From assembly GCA_036583965.1 (NCBI GenBank), contig JAZBQD010000014.1:27199490-27263489 (forward strand): DNA of 64,000 bases, given 5' to 3'. The position numbers and the translations under genes were made by a program. Within the stretch, counting starts at the first letter, position 1, and each line of letters begins with the position of its first letter. Under the pieces are notes generated by a model that was not told the DNA's origin, did no database searches, and saw only the letters and a program-made list of their open reading frames with translations. Source of the DNA: Prunella strophiata (Eukaryota > Chordata > Aves > Passeriformes > Prunellidae). Positions 38,601-52,200 of the stretch are shown here, one piece after another.

Positions 38601-41600
38601 CCCTGAGTTTGCCCCGCCAGAGGAACTGAGCCAGAATTCTTGCAATTTTCTCTCTCTGCCTTCAGAGAGAGAAATTCAATGTTGAAAGCACAGCTCTTGG
38701 CAAGGTCCAGGACTGGCACTCAGCCAAAGTTCTGCACTGTTGGCAAGAGACTTGCTTTGCCACATGGCCCAACCAGAGAAGGCAGTCATGCACACCTCTA
38801 GAAACTCTGATGTGATGATGATGGATAGCAAGTACTCTGAACAGGAGAAACCTTGCCACACTCTCAGCTACTCCCATTGTGAGTAATGGTAGTGCTTTTC
38901 TCAAGCCCCAAGATGACAACTGCAGAGAGTGAGAACATACCTGGAGAATACAAATGTTGGAGCCTGTCCCAAACAAATCTGTGCTGAGGTCCATCTGTCT
39001 GAAAGGCAAAACAAGCATGCAGAAGTGGCACAGGCACAGAGCCAGTGCCAAACACCCTACCTGACCCTCACAACCCTGTCTTTCCTGACATACATCTCTC
39101 TTTGACATGGCTGAATGCTCTGATACTTCTTCACCTTGTGGGGTTCTGCAACTGTCATAATGTGCTGTTCATTTCATGCCCAACTTAGATATTTGAAAAG
39201 AGTGAGGAAATTAAAAACTGGCATGTGCAGGCACTGCAAACCAACAGATTGTGTATGCCAAGACATGCCTTAGAATTTCATAAAGTCACTCCTGATGTCC
39301 AGCCATTATTTGTAATTAACTACTACCTTCAGGCTGACCAGTTAAAAAAAAAAATACATGAAAATATGAGTTTACATTTAAACACAATTACACATTATAT
39401 TTATTGCTTAATATAGTAAATTTCTCCTCTCCCCCAGGCAACAGGCAATTGCTCTGAGAAATAAAATATATGTGAGCCACTAAATTATGCAGGCCCTTTT
39501 AAGCACTGCATACATCTATAGTGTCCCAGTGGCAGTGACACTGCAAATTGTAACATAGCAATATAGCCTTTATGAAAGCCTTTTTGCTACATCTGGTCAT
39601 TACACAAGTACTTTCAGAAACATATTTCATTTTTCCAAAACTTAAATTCTTTTCAGAAAAGCATGGGAAATTTTGTCTATGAAAAATCCAGGGTTGGCAG
39701 TCCTGTGGCACATAAGAAAACCAAGTGCCTCAAGTCTCAGCTCTAGTGATCTCAGAGAATAAACTCCCTTTATATAGTTTCATCTCACTTGGGGCAAACA
39801 AGGAAGACAAAAATGTGAGTTTGCTGCAGCTGCTATCTCCTGCCTGAAAGTGACTGTCAATCAGCTTGAAATGAAAGGAAGATGCATCCCTCTTGTAGCA
39901 AGGCAAAAAGAACATAGTGGGAGCTCACTAAATCAAGATAGTGAAAAGCATCATTTGGAATTAAAATTGGAATCAGCTGGGCAATGACCTTCTTCCATGC
40001 CTGTGATTAATCAATACTTCTATAATTAATCAATTAATAGTTGATAGCTACTGTATCTATTATGAATGTCAAAGAGCAGAAACAAAATTCAATTGAAATA
40101 AATAAGCTTACACATATGTATCAGTGAAAAAATTGCTCTGGAATGCTGAAAAACAAATGTTCATTATTTTTAATGTATGCTTTCCATTTGCCAGAGTTGG
40201 GTTTCCCAGTCCTCAGGGCTGGGTGAAGGTGGCAAACGGATGGTGCTGCAGAGAATGCTGAACACATGAGTGACACATGAGACTGACTTAAAAATTTCCT
40301 TTTGTCTCATGAAACAATGAAAAGATGACTGTTTCAGATTCATCCACATCGCTGTCTTTTTGCAAATCCACAACAGTAACTCCATCACTGATACAGCACA
40401 CAGCACTCTCCATTCCAATGCAGGCAAGCATAACCTGCATGGCAGCAAAGGAAGCAAGAAATGCCATCCTGATTTCCCTTCCGGCAGTATAATTTGTATT
40501 TTTCACATTTGAGGGAATCAGTAAATTCACTGAGACAATGGATGGGAAATAAAAAATTAAACCTCTCTCTCATTGCTGTGTGCATACTAAATGAGAATTA
40601 TCAACCCAATGCAATCAAGCATATGGAAAACAATTTTATTGTTTATACAATAGAAGCAAAAAAGGTCATTTAGCCCTGGCTTTCCAAACTCTGATTTGCT
40701 ATATTTTTTTTTTCCAATAGGAAGGATTAGTTGGTTTTGGTTTTACTTTCTATTGAAACATCAAAAGAGCTCACTGGTGTCCCTTTATCTGTGAGCCCTC
40801 ATCAGACTTGAGCTGAGCTATGAGGTTGGTACTTTGCATGTTGTTGCAAAAAGGAAACCTTCTGGTTTTGACACCATGAAGAAAAATGACCAGAAAGAGC
40901 AAAAATGCGTCAGATATTAGCTAGAAATACACGATCAGGAATCGCTAATAAGAACAACACTGCTAATAATTTCATCCCTTTGTCAAAGGAGAAAAACACT
41001 TTCTGTTTTGAGGGCTGTTTTTATTTCACTCTGTTGAAACAATCCTTCTTCCATTAATGTACACTGGTCATGACATTGTTGGTTTGTTTATGTGATTTCC
41101 TAACACTGCGGATGTCTGTGATGCTTTGTCCAAGCATCCTGACACCTCATTTTCTCTGACAGCAATCATTCCTATCACAAATGCCAGTGGAGAATGTTAC
41201 AATGGAACAAAGTGAAATTTGGTGCTTTTCTAACCATGCATCATTGTTACAGTGATTGAAGGTCAAGCAACAGGACTACACAGGGTTTTGTATAGCTGCA
41301 GCAACACTAACAGTGAGTGGTTGATGCCCAGGAAATCACCTTTTATTGTTTCCTTTTGTGTTACACAGATCCATGCATTTTTCTGTACACTGACTTGACC
41401 TGTAGGTGAAGTATGTGTCATCTGAAAATCGATACCATGGTCTTTTTGCCTTTCTCTGCCTCGCAGGTCAAACAAAAGGAAGGTGTATTTGCTTGTCTCT
41501 TTTTTAAAAACTTTTCTGAGAGTGTTCATCTGAAATGATCCAGTGAGTAACAAAGAAACTCAAAAGGAAGCTGGTTTCATTAAAAGGAAAAGTATGCAGA

Positions 41601-42300
41601 AACATAATGAGTTTTTCTTGCATTAAATGGGGAGCTGACTCACACAATAGAGGAGGGGATCAAAACCCAGGTACTTATAAGAATATCACAAGTTCTCCTC
41701 TTTGGCCTGAGTCAACAGGGGCATTTCATTACATTGGTGCATCTCATGGTGTTTTGTTTGAAACAATACTCTCAAATGCCAAGATGATCCCAACTTGGCT
41801 CTAAATCACGCCTCCTCCAGCTTCTGAGTCAGACAGCAGCCCCTGAGCACACAGAAGCAGCAGACAGAAACCAAAGTGGTTTTGAGCTACACAAATTTGT
41901 ATCTTTAGCTGCAGATGTTGGGCAAAGTCTCTGTTTTCTAATTGAGCCAAAACAGTTTGTCTTCTGCTAGTGCCAAGCTACTCAATGTAGGTCCTTAGTT
42001 TCCCACATTCACTGCATCTTGAGGAAAGAGAAGGATGTGAAATGTGTGATCTCCACTTTTGGTTAGAGGTGCAGGGAAACAGATGATTCTTTAGAGAAGC
42101 TGCAGAGGCTCTCTCCTTTTCCACTCTGTATTTCTCACTTAACTTCCTTGTGCTCACAGTTTCCTGCTGCTGGCACCAGTAGTTCCGCTTTCACATAGAC
42201 ATTCCACCCTGTCTATCATTCTTCCTTGGACTAACATTTGCATGGCAGATGGTACAAATGGCCCAGCAAATATTTACTGGATCAGTGTTAGAAAGGCTAG
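35661..42300. other. Unique non-coding stretch
   Basis: No gene or transposable element was recognised. A 147-codon open frame (36235-36678, + strand) lies in a GC-richer patch, is overlapped by frames on both strands and has no known domain. A strong splice-donor word (CAG|GTAAGT) lies at 36355-36363. A GA-rich run occupies 37579-37612. A second cluster of overlapping frames at 38534-39108 is likewise unrecognised. Confidence 0.5.
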
Positions 42301-42332
42301 GCAAAGCAAAGCAAAACAAAACAAAACAAAAC
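42301..42332 (+). repeat. (GCAAA/ACAAA)n simple repeat
   Basis: Six pentamer units drift from GCAAA to ACAAA. The 68-codon open frame on the opposite strand ending in FCFVLLCF is produced partly by it. Confidence 0.9.
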
Positions 42333-42555
42333 CACCCCAGCTGCCAGACTGATGACTTTCTGGCACCATATTATGTGCCACCAGTCAACAGGATGGGGAA
42401 AACACCACAGGAAGATAATTGATATTGAACTTACTAGATTTTTCAGAGTACTTTCTGAATATTTTTCTTTGGAGCAACTGCAGAAGGGCAAGTACAAGGA
42501 CAAGAACTTTTCCCTTTCCTTCTCAGAGTCTGCCTTTTTTCTTGTTGCTTAGGTG

Positions 42556-42587
<32 letters not shown>
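42556..42587 (+). repeat. Poly-A tract (32 nt)
   Basis: An uninterrupted run of 32 A preceded by CTTAGGTG. The length is typical of a retroposed poly-A tail. However, the preceding 200 bases match no transcript I recognise, no AATAAA lies just upstream, and no target-site duplication is evident. A plain mononucleotide expansion is as likely. Confidence 0.9.
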
Positions 42588-42589
<2 letters not shown>

Positions 42590-44169
42590 TATTTTGACAG
42601 GTTAACATATTTCCCTTTCAAATAAAAACCAGTCATACCCAGTATCAGAACTGTATTAATTACAGAGAATAGATTGAGCTCCTTGCAAATGGAGTCTCTG
42701 AAACTCTCATGGCAAAGTCTGGGACAAATATCTTACAGATTTAAATAATGATAGAAGCTGAGGAAAGTGATCAACGTTAAGAATAACCCATGGCTTTTGG
42801 TGGCACTTAACTTGTTCAGTCTTATCAAGGGAAGAGCAGAACAGTGAAGTACCTGTGCAATGAAGTTGCTTTTTAATTTCCATGTTCCTGTCAATCACTA
42901 TCCCTTTATTTTGCCATTTCTTTGCTAGCTGAACTAACTGGGTGTGAACATCTTTGATGGTGAAGGACAATGAAATGCCAGGAAGTCTTATGGAGCAAAA
43001 TCCTTTTTCTTCACCACAGTGATTCTCTATAATATAATTAACAGTGCAGAAGCAGTTCAAATTATATTACTATTCAAATGGATGTTATTTTCTAAGCAGG
43101 TTACATAACCCATAATTTAAAAACATTCTGTTAATATTCCAAGCAGAAAAGAAAGGAAAACTGAAAAAAACAGAAGCCAAAAATATATGGGCCACCATTC
43201 TGAAAAGCATTTCAGCAGATGGTCAAAAGGAAAATTTGTATAGAATGGGGCACAGCAGAAGGAGGATGGAGCTCATCTCAAATTCTTGTTCCAACTGGAA
43301 GTTTGAGCCATCTGAAAATCAAATTATGCTTATCATTACAGCTAATTTTTAATTGAAATTACTAGGTCTAAGAAATATTTAGATAATAATGTTTTTTGTA
43401 TGTGTATTTGTTTAAAGGAAAACAAATTTCATTTCTCCCATCAGTCCTTCAGGAAAGATTTAATTTCTCTTTAAGCCTAGGAGCAGGATAGATAGAAGGA
43501 GAATGTACACACAACAAATATAAGTAAAGAGAAGAAAGAAAATTCTGTCTCCTGCAATTGTGTTTTGCCCATTTATCTTGGACTGTAAACTGTGAACTAA
43601 ATGAGAATATGCCATGAACTGGAAAAGGGAAAAACAATACAGTCCTGATTAATGTAGTTCACCCAAAGTTCTCTTCTTGATCTTATGGCATTTCAGAAGA
43701 CAGTGTTCATTAGTTACCAAAGCTAAAAAAATGTCACTGTATCCTCAGTGCCAAAAGAGAAATGAAGAATTCTTCCTTGAAGAACTGAAGAATTTGGAAA
43801 ACCAAAGCAACTACAAAATCTTTGCACAAAGGCTACAGAGAGTAGGGCTGGTTTGGGGTCCTCTCTCCAGGATTTCTTTCATGGCTTTCAAACAGATCTT
43901 GCTTTCTAAACTCATGTGTCCGAATGCTAAAGCTGACAGTATCAGAATTCACATCTGAACTCAGAACAGCAGCATCAGATATAGGCAGATTCATATAGTA
44001 CAGAAAAGGAATATATTCTTATAGAGGCTTTGAACCTCATGCCATGAACTTTTACTTATTAAAAATGTGGTTACCTGGTTCAGGATGTTCAAAGGTTCCC
44101 ATCTTTCATGCCAGTAATTCGTCAGTTAATTTCAACTCGGCTGCTGAATTTATTCAGTTAAAGAAGCTA
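42588..44169. other. Unique non-coding stretch
   Basis: No gene recognised. A 117-codon open frame (42707-43060, - strand) is AT-rich, lacks a recognisable domain and is bordered by no splice or start context that would support it. Confidence 0.5.
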
Positions 44170-44281
44170 ACAACAAAAAACAAACAAACAAACAAGCAAA
44201 CAAACAAAAACACCCCAAAACCCCTAAAAAAACCTATCCAGACATTTTTTTAAAATATCTATATGTAAAAAAAAAAAAAAA
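44170..44281 (+). repeat. A-rich region: (CAAA)n and poly-A
   Basis: A CAAA-type run covers 44170-44211 and, after a short AT/C-rich gap, a 15-base A tract covers 44267-44281. Such A-rich ends can mark retroposons, but no body was recognised upstream. Confidence 0.8.
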
Positions 44282-46008
44282 GTATAAAAAAATAAATTAA
44301 TGCTTAAGTAATTTGTCAATGTTTTAATCATTGTCCAGCTGCACAACAAAGAGATTCTTTCTCTATCATTTCTACCATTTTGTCTCAGGGGTTCCTAGAG
44401 AGGCTAATCTCTCTGAGGCACCTGTAAACTGCCACCTTGTTAAGCCAAAAAATCCACCAAAGGATATTGGATATTGGATTTCACTGGCCCAGGATAGCCT
44501 ATCACCAGGTTTTTATTTTAACACTCTGCTTTTATGTGGTAAACAGATGGAGGTTAAGCAAGGAGAGAGAAGACTCATTTTTTGTGCCCATCTTCCTTTT
44601 CTTTCTAGAAAAAGGTGACTTGAAACCAGCACATTACTAGAAACCGATTTGCAGAGTCCAGGGTTTAAAATAAACATATTTTATAAGATTTAGATTTTGT
44701 AAGCAAGGGAAGAAGCCATGAAGACACTGACCAGCTCCTCAGCTGAAGGAGCTGGACAAAGCTGTGGTGAAGCCCAGGGAAGGGCTGCTCAGGGAAGGTT
44801 TGAGTGTTTTTTAAAAATTGCTTCTGTAACTGAAGTGGCACCTGTCACTCTTTTCCCATCTAGAGAGAGTGCTGTTGCTCTGTAGAGAGAGCTTACTGCT
44901 CTGTCAAAAGCACCAAAATTTTCCATCTGGGATTGCTATCTCAGACTGCACTGCTTTTTAAAATTTTTAGCCACAACATTCACTAAATGAGGTGTGGAAA
45001 ACATCTTGTAAAAGAAGGTTTCTCTTGAAAGGGGGGAAGAGAAAACAATTCAAATAAATGTTAAAACCAAGGATAAGTGGAAATGTTGCAGGTCTCTACC
45101 TATAAATGGGGGTCAGTGGACCTTGCTCTTCCTAGGGTATTGTAAAGATTCATTAAAGTTTGTAATGTGCTCAGATAGAGTGAGAACTGCAGAACAGTCA
45201 AGTAGGAAATAAATAATTCTGTCTTTAGAATCAAGCCTGAGCAGTGTGCAGTAAATAAGGCCTGAGGCCAAACGCCAAGCAATGAGGATAAAAGAACATA
45301 TTGAATAGCTGCTCATTAAGGGAGCACCATCCATCCTGTGCCCTGCTGAAGCAGGTGTCCTGGGGAAAAGTAATAGTATGCAACCTTGTAATTAAAGCTG
45401 TATCATAATGCATATTCACCAGGAGGCAAATTTAAGGATGCCTTGAGAAATTCAGCCTGACATTGCCCAACTTTTGAACACTTAACTTTTGAATGCTGGA
45501 CTTTGCATTTTTAATATTTTTTTTGCCATATACATATATATATCTAAATACACATATACATATATCTGAGTGTGTGTGTATATATAAAATATATACAAAT
45601 ATTATTTTCTCCTGTTTTCTGTTTTTCAGGAGGTGGAGATATACAATAAGTGATTGCAGAATATAGTCTTTCTTGCCACACATCCAAACAAGAATAAGAA
45701 TGACTTCAAGCCAATGGACTGAAACTAAAGTTGCTGCATGTGTCTGAGTAGCCCAGAGCAGTGCTGAAAGGAGGGGAGGGGTAGATCTGAGAATCTGTAA
45801 ATGAGGTAAAAAATGTCTGAGAGCCAGGCATCATTAGCCTGTGGCCTGTACATAATAGGTACTGATGCACATCAGGGATAGATCTTGACACTTTCCTTGC
45901 TTGCAATCTGGTTATGCTTCATTAAAAATTGGAAGTAATAATTTTTTTTTATTAAATAAATTCTATGTTCTTTGATAGCTTGTTCTTGAACTTATTATTC
46001 ATTTTAAT
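44282..46008. other. Unique non-coding stretch before the TTCC array
   Basis: No gene recognised. A TA/CA/GT-rich simple segment lies at about 45527-45600. The last 70 bases before the array are AT-rich. Confidence 0.5.
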
Positions 46009-47009
46009 CCTTCCTTCCTTCCTTCCTTCCTTCCTTCCTTCCTTCCTTCCTCCTTCCTTCCTTCCTTCTTCCTTCCTTCCTTCTTCCTTCCTTCCTTCCT
46101 TCCTTCTTCCTTCCTTCCTTCCTTCCTTCCTTCCTTCTTCCTTCCTTCCTTCCTTCCTTCCTTCCTTCCTTCCTTCCTTCCTTCCTTCTTCCTTCCTTCC
46201 TTCCTTCCTTCCTTCTTCCTTCCTTCCTTCCTTCCTTCCTTCTTCCTTCCTTCCTTCCTCCTTCCTTCCTTCCTTCCTTCTTCCTTCCTTCCTTCCTTCT
46301 TCCTTCCTTCCTTCCTTCCTTCCTTCCTTCCTTCCTTCCTTCTTCCTTCCTTCCTTCCTTCCTTCCTTCTTCCTTCCTTCCTTCCTCCTTCCTTCCTTCC
46401 TCCTTCCTTCCTTCCTTCTTCCTTCCTTCCTTCCTTCCTCCTTCCTTCCTTCCTTCCTTCCTTCCTTCCTTCTTCCTTCCTTCCTTCCTTCCTCCTTCCT
46501 TCCTTCCTTCCTTCCTTCCTTCCTTCCTTCCTTCCTTCTTCCTTCCTTCCTTCCTTCCTTCCTTCCTTCCTTCTTCCTTCCTTCCTTCCTTCCTTCCTTC
46601 CTTCCTTCCTTCCTTCCTTCCTTCCTTCCTTCCTTCCTTCCTTCCTTCCTTCCTTCCTTCTTCCTTCCTTCCTTCCTTCCTTCCTTCCTTCCTTCCTTCT
46701 TCCTTCCTTCCTTCCTTCCTTCCTTCCTTCCTCCTTCCTTCCTTCCTCCTTCCTTCCTTCCTCCTTCCTTCCTTCCTTCCTCCTTCCTTCCTTCCTCCTT
46801 CCTTCCTTCCTTCCTTCCTTCCTTCCTTCCTCCTTCCTTCCTTCCTTCTTCCTTCCTTCCTTCTTCCTTCCTTCCTTCCTCCTTCCTTCCTTCCTTCTTC
46901 CTTCCTTCCTTCCTTCCTTCCTTCCTCCTTCCTTCCTTCCTTCCTTCCTTCCTTCCTTCCTTCTTCCTTCCTTCCTTCTTCCTTCCTTCCTTCCTTCCTT
47001 CCTTCTTCT
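46009..47009 (+). repeat. 1-kb (TTCC)n polypyrimidine array
   Basis: About 1,000 consecutive bases contain only C and T on the + strand (only G and A on the - strand). The unit is TTCC. Every irregularity I found is a single-base contraction to TTC or TCC; no purine, TTT or CCC occurs inside. Because stop codons need both a T and a purine, neither strand can contain one. This explains the roughly 350-codon 'proteins' (LPSF-rich on +, EGRK-rich on -); they are not genes. Long homopurine-homopyrimidine mirror repeats can form triplex H-DNA, and GGAA repeats carry the ETS core motif. Confidence 0.98.
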
Positions 47010-49226
47010 GATATATTGATAGTATCTCTATACCTGTCCATATCAAACATGTGAAAATGACTCTAAATATCCATTTACATTAACATATGTATGCAGGTCT
47101 TTATAAGCACACTTTTTCTACAGGTATCAACAGTAAATTAAAAGAATAGTAATGTCGCAAAGTCAAGGTCACAACGGTAAATGAATCCATAAAATTATTT
47201 GAACTTAAATAAACATAATTTCTTCCTCTGTGTCTGTATTTCCCTGTCTGTGCAACTACTTTTGCTGTTAATGAAATGGAATTTTATTCCCTTGTTGGCC
47301 TCCAGGTGTATTAACACCGTGTTCCAGAGCCTCTGTCCCCATGCACAGATGGGGATGAAGAGCCCAGACAGATTGTTTTCTTGGCCATGCTGGAAGAGAG
47401 GTGACCTGCCCACAAGACCTGTTTCTACCAGGAGCATGGTCTTCGTGCAGCAACCACCCTGCAAGTGTGAGGATCATCTAGGAAATAGATTTTTAACCAA
47501 AGACTAAATTCAACATCCTCAGCCTTCATGCTATGGGCCTATGCTGTCTTTTCTGCACATCTGACTTCACAGACAAAACTAATTACTTTCTCACTGCTCA
47601 CAAGATTTGTCTGGGTGCTCAACTTATAATGCAAATACTTGTAACTTGCTCAGCAAAGAGAGCTGCCTAGCAACTTCCTGGCAAGGCACAAAGTCAAATT
47701 TATCCTGAAATACCCTCAGCCCACCTTGTTTCTGACTACTTTTCTAAGCTCAAGCCCTAAATAAGGAACCCTTATGTAGTAATACATTTAATATAAACCA
47801 CATATTTTATAGATTACATGTTTCAGAAATATTTTGAATCATTGCTTTTTAAATGTGTTTTTCATCAGCTTCTTATTCAAAAAGCAAGAGATGTTTTAAT
47901 ACCCCAAATACTATTTTATAGGCCTTAAGAGAAAACTTTTTTTTATACATAATAATTCAGCAAATTCAACTTCTAATATCTAATTCTGGTGTTCATTCAA
48001 CCCCTTTGAGAGTCTCCCTTTTCCTTACAAAACATTGCTTGAGGTTAAATCTCAAGAGCTTTTGACTTTCAGCCTCTAAAATAGTTATAGTCTCTAACAA
48101 AATATTGCACAGGCTGAGGCTCAGGGCTAGCACACTGCAAAAGTAAAATCTTATGAGTTGGAAGAAAGGAGGAAGGAAACGTTGTGCTTTTATTGCTTCA
48201 GACAAATATCTATGAACAGCAGAATTAATGAACTTGAGTTTCCAACATATTTGTGTCTTCTGCTTGGTCTGCCTAGTGGCTAAAAAAGTGCTAGCTGCAA
48301 GCAAAGCTTTGCATGCAGCTGGGGAGGTCACAGATGCCCCTCCAGAAATCTTGGTCTTCTTCTCCTTCTTTTTGCATAAAACTTGAAGGATTTTAAGATC
48401 TTTTTTTTTCCTTTCTGCAGTGTGGAACACAGAAGCTCTTCATGATCTCTGATGCAATTGTGTCCAACATCTGGGCTTGGAAATTAAATCTATACAGAGG
48501 GAGAAAAGGAGGAATCCTGTTTCCATACAAAGATCACAGGTCAAGCTGTACTACACATAGTCAGGAAAGTGTGAATTTGTCTGTGAATGTTGTCTGACCT
48601 CTTTGCCTCTATGGCAGATGTGATTGACATTGACCAAGAGGTTCCCTGGTCCTAGACACAGAAGCAAAAAGACAGCATCACAGAAACCTTCTTTCTGAAG
48701 AAGCCCAGGGTCAAGATACTATTAGCATAGAGAACCATTGGGATGCATTTAAAGTATTGGGAAATGGGTTTGTGATCTAGATACAAATCACAGAGTCAAT
48801 GCCTCTCTCACAGTCTCCTTCAACTGTTGGTCACAGCAGCATCAAGAGATTTTAAGACTGAGAGCAAGAAGCTGAAAGAAACCAATATTAAATTGCAACA
48901 CCAGCTTTCCTGAGCACTGTGGGGAGCACACAGATTTAACAGGGGGCAGAGAAGAACATGAGGGCAGCTTGAGCAGACCCAAGATATGAAGGCAGAGAGG
49001 AAGGAGCAGCTGAGCAGTCCCTACACCACTACAGAGTGGAGGGATGAGCACGTGCTGTACTGGCACCACTGAGGACCCAATTCACTGAGCAGCTGCTGCT
49101 GAAGGGCCAGAAAGGGAAGAATCAGAGTCTGCAGCTGAGGGACTTCCTTGCCTGTTCTCTGGCTTTCTGAATCTTGCAGACAGAAAAGAAAGGAGCAACC
49201 TGAGAGAGCTGAAGCTGTCTCTGTTC
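47010..49226. other. Unique non-coding stretch
   Basis: No gene recognised. The 145-codon open frame at 47993-48430 (- strand) has a low-complexity KKKEKKTK segment made by a T/C-rich tract (about 48355-48418) and no known domain. Confidence 0.5.
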
Positions 49227-49295
49227 ATTGCAGGACAGTTAGACTGCCTGACCTTTAAAGGTCCCTGTCAACCCAAAGTATTCTGTGGTTCTGTG
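49227..49295 (+). mobile_element. CR1 LINE 3' end fragment
   Basis: TTGCAGGACAGTTAGACTG, then GACCTTTAAAGGTCCCTGTC and AACCCAAAGTATTCTGTGG, ending TTCTGTG, match the last about 70 bases of avian CR1 (usual end CCAACCCAAACCATTCTATGATTCTATG). Several substitutions in the tail octamers show it is not recent. Upstream sequence may include more of the element but cannot be recognised. Confidence 0.75.
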
Positions 49296-52200
49296 AAAAC
49301 AGTGTTCAACCACAAGGGAGAAAAACAGTGCACAAGCATGTGGCTGGGTCCTTTGTTTGGCATCGCAGCCTCTCCTGCCTCTGTTTAGAACAGTAAGAGA
49401 AATTCTTCAGCAAAGCTGTTGAGAAGAACATTTTATTGCAGTTTGCTTCACCTGGTGCCAGGCAAACAGTGCAGCTCTCCTCACAGACTAGCCAAAATTG
49501 CTGCTGACAGCTCTGGAAAGCCACAGAGACAACAACAACAAAAAAAACAATGGCAGAGGTGGTGGTGAAGCAGCACAAACCACAAAACATTGCTGCATTT
49601 ACCCAGAGAATAGAATTCTAACTTGAAGGGGTAACAAGAGGCCAAAGGTCACCCTGGCTGTGCAGGTCCTCACACATACCTGTGCTCTGAAGGTACCTAC
49701 ATTGCTGGTCATGCCACATCCAGAGAGCACAACATGTGTTTAGCCATTTTTTGTTCACAGTTCAATATCATGGTAATTGAGTCACTTCTTTTCAATATAC
49801 AAAGAATAAAAGGACAGAGAGAGGATTGTGAAAGACCTGCTCAAAGTTCAGTTGCCTGCACTTATTTGTTTCTTCTTCTTTATGTGAAACCTTTCCAAGA
49901 ATGGCCCTTTTGTGCAAAATATCTTTGTGCTTTTATAGCACCAAATTCCACTTAGAGCTTATTGAGGTTCCTGTGTAACACAGCTCTTACGTACCTGCTT
50001 AATGATGAGCATTTATTTAAATCACATCCTTAGTCAGCAAAGGATTCAAATCCCTTATGAGCCTCAAGGACTTGAAATTGCTTTTCAAACTAAAGAATAA
50101 TACATCAGTATAGGAAAAAGAGACCTTGAAAAGCAGCAATGTGACAAATGGAATCAAAATCAAGCCTGAAAGTTGCATTCCTAAATATCAACAATAAAAA
50201 AAAGTTAGGCATAGTATAAGAAAATTGTCTCAGCACTGAGTACTTAGTTATTATTATTCTTTCAACATTTTAGTAATACCCTTGCCACCTGGAGAAAACA
50301 TACTACAAGCTCTCTAGTGATCTTTTAGCTTCAGGTAACTGGGACATGTGGAACAGAAACCTGAAGTGTGTTGTGGGTGCCATAGGCCAGAATTCCCCCA
50401 CCAGGATGTTCATCTACTTGGTCACAAAAGTCTTTCCCAAGTGCGGACTGTGGCATTTGCCCCCTGGCAATGGAAATTTACAGTTTGGTGCCAGCAAATG
50501 CAGCAAGTGCAGAATACATCTTACAGACTTTATTAGCATTCTGAAGGTGTAATACTCACTCTGTTGAAGGAAAAAAGACAACTATCATAGATGACTTGCA
50601 CTGCTAGTGAAAGCATGCAGTCCCTACTGTTGCAGCATATGAAGTGAAGCTTTTTATTTAGCATTGTGACATTTTAGTTTAGGTATTGGGCACCTCATAG
50701 AGGCCTCTTATATATTTCTTTATACAAATGTGGAGTTGTGACTTTATAACATGAGAAGATTAAAAACAAAACAACGTCAGAATCAGATTTTAGGTTTTCT
50801 GTGTGTTTTAAAGAATAATTTATGTATTAAACCTGAATATTGGAAATAAACAAATAAATTGCCAAAATTTCATAATAGTTGCTAGCTATCAGTTACTTTA
50901 CCTCTCAGTTAATTTCTCTCTCTTACATGAGAAATAAATCAATTAAAAAAGAAAGCTTATACATCAATTTCTGCCTTGAAAAACAAAAAATTCAATCATA
51001 AGTTCTATATCAATAAAAAAGAAATGTTTAGAGAAATTTAATGAAAATGCAAACTGCATAGAGTTTGAAAACTTGAAATATATAGCATCTATCCCCCAGA
51101 CTAAGCAGCTTTTGGTACCATCTACAAATAAGATGCACAATTTTCACAGGCTCTCCTGAAGAGCAGAGTTATTATCATACATTAGATTTTGCTTCTTGAT
51201 TAAAAAATCATATTAATTAAATGCAATTAAATTAAATTAAATTAAGAGTTGAAGAAGCAGCAATCCATTTATTATTATTTTCTCACAGTGTGGGCCACAT
51301 TCTAATAGAGTGATCACCCTCTCTCCCAGCCTCCCAGTCACAATTACCCAACATCCCTGGAGCACCATGCAGAGGTATTAACATATTTTAATTCTCTTCT
51401 GTGAGATATTTCTTTGCACAAAGAAAACTGGTTATGAGGCCTCCTCCTTTTTGGGTTAATCTCTTCCTTTAAATTGATTTTTTTCTTTGTCTTGCTGTCT
51501 CTGAATTGTCTTTTCTTTGTCTCATTGTGTCATGTCTCCTTGCATTGTACTAGTCTGCTTCATGGTATCCTCTCAAGAATGCCTGGAAACTTTCTTGGGA
51601 AGGACAGCCATCCCTGCTGACAGTTGCTCTTACAGTGTCTGTGTTGTATATCCATTGAGATCATACATCTCAAAGATCCTTGAGAAGAGAGAAGTGGAGA
51701 AGAGTGAAAGCAATTCCTCAAAGTAGGAACAAATTAAATTTCCTTTGGTCTTGATGGCAGGATGTGTCATCCAAAAGCCACTTTTGGTTTCATGTACTGA
51801 TTCCCAAGAAAACTTTAATCAAGTCACTTAAATAGAGGTCTAGTTTATTTATGTGCATTTGGGTGGGGGGGAGCTCCCATGCTGGCAGGGTAGTTGGCAC
51901 TGAGGAACTGCAACAGGCAGACTGCTCCTGCACAGGTTTCTGTGTCAGCTCTTTCTGCCCTACTCTGCTGTAGGCTGGCAGAAAGAAACATGAGGGCTGT
52001 GCTGTTAAACCAGAGCTGAACTAATGCATTGGGTGCTGCATGAATCAACACACGCAGGTGAGTGAGGGCGACCAAAACACCACGGCTGCAATGCAAAGAG
52101 TAAATGTATCCCAGCAGCTCTCTGGCTGGGAAGAGGGCCAGGCTGCAGGGGCACAGGCAATGGGGACACAGGCACCAACAGGCTCAGTCCAGCCCAGCAG

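Noticed and set aside
45952..47050. Open frames of about 350-364 codons on both strands, rich in EGRK or LPSF repeats
   Set aside because: They lie inside the (TTCC)n array. A strand made only of C and T, or only of G and A, cannot contain a stop codon, so openness carries no coding signal.
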